Origin: Phycisphaerae bacterium | Lineage (GTDB): Bacteria > Planctomycetota > Phycisphaerae > UBA1845 > Fen-1342 | DNA length: 64,000 bases | Direction: 5' to 3' | Assembly (NCBI GenBank): GCA_017999985.1 | Contig: JAGNKU010000009.1 | Location: 165,658 to 229,657 of the forward strand | Part shown: one piece after another, positions 48,176 through 56,330 of the stretch | Layout: the number at the start of each line of letters is the position of its first letter | Numbering within the stretch: the first letter of the stretch is position 1 | Made by a program: the position numbers and the translations under genes | The notes under the pieces: model-generated | Told to the model about the DNA's origin: nothing | Seen by the model: only the letters and a program-made list of their open reading frames with translations | Database searches by the model: none

Positions 48176-48326
48176 CACCGCACCTCCTTCGTCGGGGGCG
48201 CATTGTAATCGGCCGCCGCAGCGGCAACAGCCGTCGTGCGGCCCGGCAGACCAGCCCGGGGCCGGCGCAGTTTTTTCGCCGCCCGCTATCCACTCCTTCG
48301 GCTGCCGCCGGTACCCTACCCGAGCT

Positions 48327-49727
48327 ATGTCGCAGGCCCATGCATCGGATTGTGCGCCGTCCGCGCCGGTCGCGCCCGGCGCCGGGCGGCTGGCCGGGGT
48401 CGTGCTGCTGGCCATGACCGCCGCAGCCGCGGCGGAGCCGGCGCTGCGCTACCGTTTGGAGCCCGGCACGTGCCTAGTCTACGAGCACCGGGCCACCGTG
48501 TTTGCGGGCAGCGACACAGAGGCCGGCACAACGCGGACATCCGAGGTGCAGGTCTGGTGTCTGCAGCGCAGCGGGAGTGGCGTCCTGCTGCTGGTCGTGC
48601 TGGCGCCGCCCGTGGAAGGTCAGGCGGCCCCGGCGCGCAGCGCGCTGCTCTACGTGGATGAGAACGGACGGCGGCGTTTGCCGGAGGAAACGATCACACG
48701 GCTGGGCGCCGTCGACCCGGCGCTCGACATCCTGCCCATGCTGCCGCTGACCACCGCGCACCTCGGGGCGTGGACGACGCCGGAGGACGTTTTCGCGCGG
48801 CGGTGGCGCTGCACCAGCCGCGGCCCCGACCCCGCGCAGCCGGACTATGAGCAGGTGGCGTTCGAGCTGGACGATCCCGCCGGCGTGATGGAAGTGCTCG
48901 GCCAGGCCCGGAGTGGACAATTCTGGTTTGACACGGAGGCCGGCCACGTCGTGCGCTGCGCGGCCGAGACACGGGACGAGCAAGCTGGCACGCGTACGCA
49001 CACAAGCACCACCTTGCGCCAGCGCGCGACGCGCTCGGCGACCTGGGCTGCCCGGCGCGCCGAGGAGGCCGAGCGGTACCTGCGCACCTTGCGGCATGAG
49101 GACCGGCTGCTGGGCGAGGTGACGAACCGGCCGGCCGAGCTGACGCGGACGCTGCAGCAGCTCGATCAGCTCTGGGCGACGTTCGCAGCGGATGTGGACG
49201 GTCGGGCCGGCTCGCCATTTGCGCAAATCGCCGAGAGCCGTCGGCAGCAGTTGCGGGCGGACGCCGGGGTGCTGCGCGCGCGGGCCGCGCTGGCCCTGCG
49301 CTGGCTGAACCAGCCGGCCCGGACCTGGTCCTTGCAGGATGCGTCGGGAACGGCGATGACGAGCGAGCGCGTGCGGCGCGGCGTCGTCATCGAGTGCTTC
49401 TGGTCGGCAAGCACGCCGGATGGGCTGCGGGTGCTCGAACCGCTGCGGCGTTGGACGACCGAGCCCGGCCATCCGGTGGTTCCGGTGCTGTGCTACAACA
49501 TGGACTTTAATCTCGCGGTGGCGCGGCGGGCGATCGAACGCTGCGGGAGTGGCTTGACCCAGATCATCGGCGGCCCGCTGCAGGACGTGGAAGGCTTGCG
49601 CGAATTCCCGGTTATCCGGGTCGTGGACGGGGCCGGACTGGTGCGCGGTGTGTGGGTCGGCTGGGACACGACGTATGCGGCCGCGCGGGCGCTGGCCCAG
49701 CGGTTGGCACGCGAGTCGGCGCCGTGA
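48327..49727 (+). CDS. Exported protein with cysteine-less thioredoxin-like C-terminal domain
   Basis: 466 residues. ATG 48327 leads to a hydrophobic export signal (LAGVVLLAMTAAAAAEP). Residues about 45-250 are beta-rich (LRYRLEPGTCLVYEHRATVF). The middle is helical. The C-terminal part (about 340-460) follows TlpA/AhpC architecture: VRRGVVIECFWSASTPDGLR, PVVPVLCYNMDFN and REFPVIRVVDGAGLVRGVWVG. Where TlpA has WCxxC this protein has S-A-S-T-P-D, so disulphide chemistry is not expected. It probably binds partners. Divergent from thyX. Confidence 0.68.
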   Translation: MSQAHASDCAPSAPVAPGAGRLAGVVLLAMTAAAAAEPALRYRLEPGTCLVYEHRATVFAGSDTEAGTTRTSEVQVWCLQRSGSGVLLLVVLAPPVEGQAAPARSALLYVDENGRRRLPEETITRLGAVDPALDILPMLPLTTAHLGAWTTPEDVFARRWRCTSRGPDPAQPDYEQVAFELDDPAGVMEVLGQARSGQFWFDTEAGHVVRCAAETRDEQAGTRTHTSTTLRQRATRSATWAARRAEEAERYLRTLRHEDRLLGEVTNRPAELTRTLQQLDQLWATFAADVDGRAGSPFAQIAESRRQQLRADAGVLRARAALALRWLNQPARTWSLQDASGTAMTSERVRRGVVIECFWSASTPDGLRVLEPLRRWTTEPGHPVVPVLCYNMDFNLAVARRAIERCGSGLTQIIGGPLQDVEGLREFPVIRVVDGAGLVRGVWVGWDTTYAAARALAQRLARESAP

Positions 49728-49822
49728 ACACGCTTTGCGGGATCGGCGCGGCACAGGCGGGCCAGCGCTGAACGGTTGGACTGATAGCCGGTTTCACACG
49801 GGCAGTGCTACACTACGGGCCA

Positions 49823-50719
49823 ATGACCTGCATCCGTCAGATCGGCAACGTGGCTGACGCGCGGCGCCGGCCGGTGCTTTGCATGTGGCCGATACTCTGC
49901 GCATTGCTCGGGCTGCTCAGCGGCTGCGCCAGCCAGGGACCCGCGGAACCGCAACTGGAAACGGCGCGCGGCCTTGCACCCGCCGAGGCCGACGCCCGCG
50001 CCGAGATCGTCCGCCGCGCTCCAGTGGCGTATCTCGAACGGGTGGCGGCCAATTGCCGCGCGTTGCAGCAGTACACGCTGCACTTCACGCGGCACGAACG
50101 CCGCGGGCTGTTTCGGAAGCTGCACGGCCCGGAGCATATCCAATGCTGGTTCCGCCGCCGGCCCTTCAGCGTGCGAATGAAATGGCTCGACCCGGACGTG
50201 AAGTACGGCGAAAGCGTGTACGTCGAGGGCGCCGCCGAGAACAAGGTGCGCTTCGTCACGCGCTGGTGGTCGCCGCCGCTGGTTCCGCCGCCCGGCGTCA
50301 ATCAGGTCAACCTGTATACGCCGGTCGCGTTTGGCGAGGCCAAGCACCCGCTGACCGAGTTCGGCCTCGAACGCTTGATGGAGCGGACGCTGGCGGAGCT
50401 GCGCGCGGCGGGTCGCGACGTTGTCATTACGTACGCGGGTCTTGAAGAACTGCCGCCGGGCGGCCCGCGCGTGCATCACATTCGCCTGGAGTACCCCGCC
50501 GCGCGGTACACGACGCCGGTGCAGGAGCTGTACTGCCATGCGACCACCGACCTGCCGGCCGGCACGATCCTCAAGTTCGCGTCGGGGGACATTGACGCCA
50601 GCTACTTCTACACGGACGTGGACCCGCACGTCCGGCTGACAGAGCATGATTTCCTGCTGGAGGCGGAGCGTGCGACGCTCCGTGCTGAGCAGCCCCCACC
50701 CGCGCCGGCCCGACTATGA
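49823..50719 (+). CDS. DUF1571 lipoprotein
   Basis: 298 residues. The signal MWPILCALLGLLSGC has lipobox LSGC; an N-terminal extension of 20 residues with RRR precedes it if ATG 49823 is used, and ATG 49883 is an alternative. DUF1571 motifs are clear: NCRALQQYTLHFTRHERRG, PFSVRMKWLDPDVKYGESVY, YTPVAFGEAKHPLTEFGLE, LPAGTILKFASGDIDASYFYTDV. The family is found in planctomycetes and has a LolA-like fold, so a role in lipid or lipoprotein transport is an inference. Its stop overlaps the ribD start by four bases. Confidence 0.85.
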   Translation: MTCIRQIGNVADARRRPVLCMWPILCALLGLLSGCASQGPAEPQLETARGLAPAEADARAEIVRRAPVAYLERVAANCRALQQYTLHFTRHERRGLFRKLHGPEHIQCWFRRRPFSVRMKWLDPDVKYGESVYVEGAAENKVRFVTRWWSPPLVPPPGVNQVNLYTPVAFGEAKHPLTEFGLERLMERTLAELRAAGRDVVITYAGLEELPPGGPRVHHIRLEYPAARYTTPVQELYCHATTDLPAGTILKFASGDIDASYFYTDVDPHVRLTEHDFLLEAERATLRAEQPPPAPARL

Positions 50720-51825
50720 CTTGCTTCACGAGTGACGATGAACGCTATCTGCGCCGCGCCCTGGCGCTCGCCATGCGCGGGCAGGGACACGTCGAGCCGA
50801 ATCCGATGGTCGGGTGCGTGATCACGCGCGGCGGGCGCGTCATCGGGGAAGGCTATCACCACCGTTTCGGCGGTCCGCACGCAGAGATCGAGGCGCTCCG
50901 GGCCTGCGCCGGCTCGCCCCGCGGCGCCACGGTGTACGTCACGCTGGAGCCCTGCTGCCATTACGGCAAGACGCCGCCCTGCACGGATGCGCTGCTCGCC
51001 GCGGGCGTGGCGCGCGTGGTCGCGCCCCTGAAGGATCCGAATGTGCCGGTCGCGGGCGGCGGTTTTGCGCTGTTGCGCAAGGCCGGGGTACGGGTAGAGG
51101 TGGGCATGTGCGCGGACGAGGCCGCGGAGCTGAATGCACCGTTCTTCAAGCTGGTCCGCGCACGCCGGCCGTGGGTGATTCTCAAGTGGGCGCAGAGCCT
51201 GGACGGCAAGATCGCGACGCGCACGGGCGATGCGAAGTGGATCAGCGACGAGGTCTGCCGGCGACACGCGCACCGCACGCGCGGGCGACTCGACGCGATC
51301 CTGGTTGGCCTCGGCACGGTCCTGGCCGACGATCCGCTGCTGACCTGCCGCGTCGGTCGGCCGCGCCGCATCGCGACGCGCGTGGTGCTGGATTCCAGCC
51401 TGCGCACGCCGCTCGGCAGCCAACTCGTGCGGACCGCGCGCCGGACGCCCACACTGATCTTCCATGGGCGCCAAGCTTCGGCGCGCCGGGCCCGCGCGCT
51501 GGTCCGTGCCGACTGCGAATTGCAGCCCGTCGCCCTGACGCGCGCCGGTCTGTCGCTGCCCGCCATCCTCGACGCGCTCGGCGCGCGGCAGATGACGAAC
51601 ATCCTGGTTGAAGGCGGCGGCCGGCTCTTGGGGCAGTTTTTCGACCAGCGGCTGGCCGACGAGCTGCACGTCTACATCGCCCCCCTGCTCATCGGCGGCC
51701 GCAACGCGCCCGGCCCCCTGCACGCCCGCGGCGCGGCGACCGTCGCCGACGCGTGGCACCTGCCTCCCGGGGCCCGCCTGAAGCCGCTTGGCAACGGGTA
51801 CTTCCTCCAGTGCCGCATGCACTGA
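50716..51825 (+). CDS. ribD: Bifunctional riboflavin biosynthesis deaminase/reductase
   Basis: Deaminates and reduces the pyrimidine intermediate of riboflavin synthesis. 369 residues, normal length. The deaminase domain (1-145) has the zinc site GGPHAEIEAL and LEPCCHYGKTPPCTDALL. The reductase domain (146-369) starts PWVILKWAQSLDGKIATRTG and has ISDEVCRRHAHRTRGRLDAILVGLGT and NILVEGGGRLLGQFF. The ATG overlaps the stop of the DUF1571 gene (ATGA), so translation is coupled to an apparently unrelated lipoprotein. Other rib genes are not in the window. Confidence 0.95.
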   Translation: MTCFTSDDERYLRRALALAMRGQGHVEPNPMVGCVITRGGRVIGEGYHHRFGGPHAEIEALRACAGSPRGATVYVTLEPCCHYGKTPPCTDALLAAGVARVVAPLKDPNVPVAGGGFALLRKAGVRVEVGMCADEAAELNAPFFKLVRARRPWVILKWAQSLDGKIATRTGDAKWISDEVCRRHAHRTRGRLDAILVGLGTVLADDPLLTCRVGRPRRIATRVVLDSSLRTPLGSQLVRTARRTPTLIFHGRQASARRARALVRADCELQPVALTRAGLSLPAILDALGARQMTNILVEGGGRLLGQFFDQRLADELHVYIAPLLIGGRNAPGPLHARGAATVADAWHLPPGARLKPLGNGYFLQCRMH

Positions 51826-51833
51826 GCGCCCGT

Positions 51834-53477
51834 TCACCCCAACATCCGCAGGATCAAGAAGATCAGTGGCGCGTAGACGATCTTGGCGATCAGCGCCATC
51901 GGGTACACGCTCGCGAAGCCCACCGCCGCCGCGTCACAATCGGCCAGGTTGCTCGCGGCCGCCAGCCCGGGCGGATTCGTCATGCACGCACACAGCGACC
52001 CCGCCCCATACAGCACATTCCAGCGCAGCAGCAGGAACATCACCAGCGCCGCCGCCGCGACCGTCACCAGCGTCACCAGCGCGCCAGCAATGAGGATCTG
52101 CGGACCGGCATCGCGCAGCACCGGGACGAAGCGCTGCCCAGCCCCGGCCCCCGCCCCCGCCAAGAAAATAATCAGCCCCAACTCGCGGGCAAACTGTTTC
52201 ACCGCGTGCGGCACATACATCCGCACCGGCCCCGTGTTCCCCCAGTGCCCCAGCCACAACGCCACCAGGAACGCCCCGCCCGCCAGGCCGAGCTGCACCT
52301 CCAAACCGCCCGGCAAATGCAGCGGAATCAGCCCCACTGCCGCACCCAGCGCGATCCCCGCCGCGAACGGCACGAGACTGGTTTCATACAGCCGCCGCTC
52401 CTCGCGCCCCAACGCCGCGGCCAGCGCGGCGATGTCCTGCCGCTGGCCAACCACGCGCAGGACGTCGCCGGGCTCCAGGCGCAGATCGCCACGCGGCGTG
52501 AACTCGACGCTGTCCCGCCGGACGCGGCTGACCACCACGCCGAAGCGTTCCCACACCCCGATCTGCCGCAGCGACTTGCCCAGCACGTCGCGGCGTGAGA
52601 CGACCAATTGCTCGCTGGTGACGTTGCCGGTCGGGTCGTACATCGACTCCACGACGACATCGCCCAGCAGGGCCTCGAACTTCGCCAGCTCCTCGGGCGT
52701 GCCCACCGCCAGCACGACATCACCGAGGTGCAGGGTCGTCTCCGGACGCGCCGGCCCGATCTTGCCCTCATGCTTGACGCGTGCGATGACCGCCCGCGTG
52801 ACGTGCAAGGCCTGCAGCTCGTCAATCGTCCGGCCGGCGCAGTTGCGATTCGTGATGCGAAACGCGCACTCCTCCAGCGGCGGCCAGCGCGCGGCCTCGG
52901 CATTGCGAAACTCCGCCGCCGCCTCGGACGCGCGGACGCGCAGCAGGCGCGGCAGCAATTGAACGACCAGCACGACCGCCGCGACGCTGAACGGATACGC
53001 CGCCCCGTAGCCGACCGACGCGATGTTCATGTCCTCCGGCGACACCCGCCGAATCGCGTCCAGGACAGCCGCGAGCGCCGGCGTGCAGGTCGTCGCGCCG
53101 CAGTACAGGCCCGCAGCCAGATGCGCCGAGAGCCCCAACGCGCGGGCCAGCAAGATCGTCGCCAGCGCGCCGACCGCGGTCGCGCCGGCCCCGACCAGCA
53201 GGAACGCCCCGCCCCGCGTGCGCAGGGTGTCCATGAACCGCGGCCCGGCCTGGAGCCCGACCGCGTAGACGAACAACACCAGCCCCAGCTCGGTCAGCTC
53301 GTGCGGCAGCGACCATTCCCAACCACCGAGTGTGACGGCGACGCCCAGGGCGAGCGCCACAAAAAACACACCCGCCGCCCCGAGCGCCACGCCGCGCACG
53401 CGCACGGCCCCTACCAGCGATCCCAGGGCGACCACCGTGAACAACATGACGAACGGCGAATCCAGCAAAGCCTTCAC
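51834..53477 (-). CDS. AspT/YidE-type transporter with two TrkA-C domains
   Basis: 547 residues. The start is placed at GTG 53477 (VKALLDSPFVMLFTVVALG); the frame continues far upstream without coding character. The fold is that of the aspartate:alanine exchanger family: five or six N-terminal helices, a cytosolic core with two TrkA-C (RCK-C) domains at about 205-375 (RRDVLGKSLRQIGVWERFGV, RLEPGDVLRVVGQRQD), and five C-terminal helices. The family repeats GLYCGATTCTPALAAVLD and ACMTNPPGLAAASNL are both present. Substrate unknown; some members export carboxylates or amino acids. Confidence 0.85.
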   Translation of the reverse strand: MKALLDSPFVMLFTVVALGSLVGAVRVRGVALGAAGVFFVALALGVAVTLGGWEWSLPHELTELGLVLFVYAVGLQAGPRFMDTLRTRGGAFLLVGAGATAVGALATILLARALGLSAHLAAGLYCGATTCTPALAAVLDAIRRVSPEDMNIASVGYGAAYPFSVAAVVLVVQLLPRLLRVRASEAAAEFRNAEAARWPPLEECAFRITNRNCAGRTIDELQALHVTRAVIARVKHEGKIGPARPETTLHLGDVVLAVGTPEELAKFEALLGDVVVESMYDPTGNVTSEQLVVSRRDVLGKSLRQIGVWERFGVVVSRVRRDSVEFTPRGDLRLEPGDVLRVVGQRQDIAALAAALGREERRLYETSLVPFAAGIALGAAVGLIPLHLPGGLEVQLGLAGGAFLVALWLGHWGNTGPVRMYVPHAVKQFARELGLIIFLAGAGAGAGQRFVPVLRDAGPQILIAGALVTLVTVAAAALVMFLLLRWNVLYGAGSLCACMTNPPGLAAASNLADCDAAAVGFASVYPMALIAKIVYAPLIFLILRMLG

Positions 53478-53693
53478 GACACGCACCCACACCGGGCAGC
53501 GCGCTGAGCGCCCCCCGCCGCCCGGACCGCGCCGCGGCATCGTACCACCGGCCGGCCAGACCGGCGACCGGCGTGCAAGAATCGCTTTGCGACCCGCCGC
53601 CCCGGTGCTACCATGCGCGCGTACAGGCACGGTGACGCCCGCCGCTCCGGCAGGCGCATCTGTCACCGCCCTGGCGTACAAAAGGGGCCGATC

Positions 53694-54602
53694 ATGTCCG
53701 CATGGAAGAACGGTTTCGTCGCGGTTGCCTGGACGGCGCTCGTCTGCTGCGCTCTCGCGGTCGTCTCGGGTTGCCCCAACACCAATGGCAACAACGGTCA
53801 GGACACGACGGATGCCAACTCCCCGGACGGCACGGACGAGCACAACGACAATAATGGCGTCACGCCCGGAACCGGCGGGGAGGTGCCGGCCGGCGGCGTG
53901 ATCGCCGACCACACCGCCGCCGTGGCCTTTGATGATATCCCCGCCGCCGCCATCGCCGCCGCGCAGGCGGCCTTCCGCATCTTTTACGGCCACACGTCGC
54001 ATGGCAGCCAGATCGTCACAGGGCTGGAGATGCTGCAGGTCGAGGACGCACGCTACGCGTTCAACACCGGCGCGGACACGCTCACTCTTACAGAAGAGAG
54101 CGGCGATCTCGGAGAGAACGGCGACCTCGCGTGGGTGGACGTGACCCGCAACGTGCTCGACGCGCCGGGCAACAACATCAACTTGGTGGCGTGGTCCTGG
54201 TGCGGCGGCGTCAGCGGAAACACGACGGAGGGCATCGACGCCTATCTCACGGCCATGGACGCGCTGGAGGCCGACTACCCCGACGTCGTGTTCATCTACA
54301 TGACCGGCCACCTCGACGGCACAGGGCCGACCGAGAACCTGTACGCGCGCAACAACCAGATCCGCGCCTGGTGCGCTGCCCACGGCAAGGCCCTGTTCGA
54401 CTTCGCCGACATCGAGAGCTACGACCCCGCCGGGAATTACTACCCCGACGGCTCGGACTGGTGCGAGTGGTGCACAACCTGGTGCGAAGCCCATACCTGC
54501 CCGACGTGCATCGAGTGCGCGCACTCGCAGTGCATGAACTGCTATCAGAAGGGCCGGGCGTTCTGGTGGCTGCTGGCGCGACTGGCGGGCTGGAACGGGT
54601 AG
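53694..54602 (+). CDS. SGNH-like lipoprotein with cysteine-rich tail
   Basis: 302 residues. Start ATG 53694 follows AAAGGGG. The signal ends in lipobox VVSGC, followed by a 40-residue Asn/Asp/Gly linker that would hold the domain away from the membrane. FRIFYGHTSHGSQIVTGLEM and VVFIYMTGHLDGTG have the look of the SGNH hydrolase-related fold, but no certain catalytic Ser-His pair can be assigned. The last 45 residues carry nine cysteines (DWCEWCTTWCEAHTCPTC then IECAHSQCMNC), probably disulphides or a metal knuckle. Preceding spacer 53478-53693 holds both divergent promoters. Confidence 0.72.
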   Translation: MSAWKNGFVAVAWTALVCCALAVVSGCPNTNGNNGQDTTDANSPDGTDEHNDNNGVTPGTGGEVPAGGVIADHTAAVAFDDIPAAAIAAAQAAFRIFYGHTSHGSQIVTGLEMLQVEDARYAFNTGADTLTLTEESGDLGENGDLAWVDVTRNVLDAPGNNINLVAWSWCGGVSGNTTEGIDAYLTAMDALEADYPDVVFIYMTGHLDGTGPTENLYARNNQIRAWCAAHGKALFDFADIESYDPAGNYYPDGSDWCEWCTTWCEAHTCPTCIECAHSQCMNCYQKGRAFWWLLARLAGWNG

Positions 54603-54620
54603 ACCGCGCAGGGCCGCGGC

Positions 54621-55646
54621 CTAGTCGCCGCCGTCGATCAACGTCACGTTCTTGAATTCCACGGTGCATACGCCGTCCGAGTCGCGCTCCAGGCTGCCGT
54701 CCAGCAAGTCGGCCTGGGCCGCGCCGTCCCCGCGCAGATAGGCGTTCAGGAACGCCGTGCTCGCGTCGGCGATGTATGCCGCGTACTGCGGATGGAGCAG
54801 CCGGTCGAGCGCCCACGGGCTGCGGTCATCAAACGTGCCGTGCGTCGCGTTCTCCAGCGTGACAAAGTACTGGTCCGGCCCGGGGGAGCGCTCGAAGACC
54901 ATCTTGCGCAACGTCGGACTGTGCGTGACTGGGTCGACGTCGAGCGTGCCGGCGATCGTCATGCACGGCATCGTGATGGCGTCCCAGGACTGCTCGTCGA
55001 GGCCCAGTGAACCCGGGCCAGGCGGCGACAGGGCGACGACGGCCTTCACCCGGGCGTCGGCCAGCTCCGCGTGCGCCGCCGGCAGCCCGGCGACCTGCAT
55101 GCCGATCAGTTGCAGGGCGGTGTAGGCGCCGAGCGAATGCCCAGCCACGCCGACGCGGTTCCAATCCACCTGCGCACTCAGTTTCGGGTCGGCCGCGACC
55201 TGGTCGAGTGCGAACGACACGTCCAGCGGCCGGTCCCAGCGCAGGGAGATCTGTTGCACCGCCTCGTACACAGCCTGGAGAACGATCAATGCTGGGCGCT
55301 GTTCGCCGTAGATTACATCCTCATCCGTTTCGGGGTGCGTGACGAAGACCGCCACGTAGCCCTGGCCCGCCCAGTGCCGTCCCAGAAACGTGTAGTGGTC
55401 GCGCGAGTTGCCCGTGCCGGGCGAGAACACGAGCAGCGGAAACGGCCCGCCGTCGCTGTCGGGCGCGTAGATACGCACGGGCAACGGGCGCAACCGGCTG
55501 ACGTCGTACCAGACGTAGGCCTGCTCGCGGACGGCATACGGCCCCGTGCCGGTCGCAGCCGGGTCGTCGAGCCGGGTACAGGAAGACCCCGGGCCGATCA
55601 GCAGGGCGGCGGCACACGGAATGGCAAATCGCAATCGGCTACGCAT
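54621..55646 (-). CDS. Alpha/beta-hydrolase lipoprotein
   Basis: 341 residues. ATG 55646 starts a signal MRSRLRFAIPCAAALLIGPG with a cysteine after GSS; the lipobox is weak. The domain is of the chlorophyllase/PAF-acetylhydrolase type: FPLLVFSPGTGNSRDHYTFL has the oxyanion strand, GVAGHSLGAYTALQ the nucleophile Ser (near 170), AGTLDVDPVT the probable Asp, and ENATHGTFDDRS the His. It should hydrolyse an ester outside the cytoplasm. The frame continues upstream for more than 2 kb antisense to the U32 gene, which I regard as an artefact of GC-rich DNA. Convergent with the SGNH-like gene. Confidence 0.85.
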   Translation of the reverse strand: MRSRLRFAIPCAAALLIGPGSSCTRLDDPAATGTGPYAVREQAYVWYDVSRLRPLPVRIYAPDSDGGPFPLLVFSPGTGNSRDHYTFLGRHWAGQGYVAVFVTHPETDEDVIYGEQRPALIVLQAVYEAVQQISLRWDRPLDVSFALDQVAADPKLSAQVDWNRVGVAGHSLGAYTALQLIGMQVAGLPAAHAELADARVKAVVALSPPGPGSLGLDEQSWDAITMPCMTIAGTLDVDPVTHSPTLRKMVFERSPGPDQYFVTLENATHGTFDDRSPWALDRLLHPQYAAYIADASTAFLNAYLRGDGAAQADLLDGSLERDSDGVCTVEFKNVTLIDGGD

Positions 55647-55859
55647 GCGGACGCGCTCGAGTCTTGGTGTCAGAGTATATCGCCCTGAACAACACCCCCC
55701 TTCCCGGGCCGGCGCGGATCCGGGCGTCCGAAGCGGGCGCTCCCGGCCACCGCCCGGGGTGCCCGCGGTTTTCTGGACGCGGACGGCCGCAGCCGGCGCT
55801 ACAAGTCCCGCCCCGTGTCCGCTAAGCTGGTGGTCCGTTGGGCCGAATATGAGGTGCCC

Positions 55860-56318
55860 ATGTTCGATGCACCAGCGTGGGCCGCGCGGCTGCGCGGCGC
55901 GGATTGTCCGGTCTGCGGCGCGTCCGGCGCGCGCGAACGCACCTGGCTCGCGGATCTCCCCTCCGGGCGGGTGTTGTTGCAGGACGACGCCGACTTCGCG
56001 GGCTATTGCATCCTCTACCACCGGCGACACGTGGCCGAGGTGTTCGACCTCCGTGTGGCCGAGCGCGCTGCCTTCATCGAGGACGTAAGCCGGCTGGCCG
56101 CGGCGGTGGCCGCTTGCTGCCGGCCGGGGAAAATCAACTACGCCATCCTGGGCAATGAGGTGCCGCACCTGCACTGCCACGTCGTGCCGCGCTATCCGAC
56201 GGACGGCTGGTGGGGACAAGCGTTCTCCCTGCGCCCGGCGGCCCAGCGCAAGCCACTGTCGCCCGCCGAGTACGCGCGTCTGCAGCGTGCGCTGCGGGCC
56301 GCCCTGACCGGCACCTGA
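55860..56318 (+). CDS. HIT-family protein
   Basis: 152 residues. The histidine triad is HLHCHVVPRYP (H-x-H-x-H), preceded by CRPGKINYAILGNEVP. HIT proteins hydrolyse or transfer nucleotide phosphoramidates and dinucleotides. An N-terminal CPVC pair could bind zinc together with another ligand, as in FHIT relatives with metal sites. The start ATG 55860 has GAGGTG 4 bases upstream; GTG 55815 would add 15 residues that look unconserved. Its TGA stop is directly followed by the U32 gene region. Confidence 0.88.
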   Translation: MFDAPAWAARLRGADCPVCGASGARERTWLADLPSGRVLLQDDADFAGYCILYHRRHVAEVFDLRVAERAAFIEDVSRLAAAVAACCRPGKINYAILGNEVPHLHCHVVPRYPTDGWWGQAFSLRPAAQRKPLSPAEYARLQRALRAALTGT

Positions 56319-56330
56319 GTGAGCCCCGTC

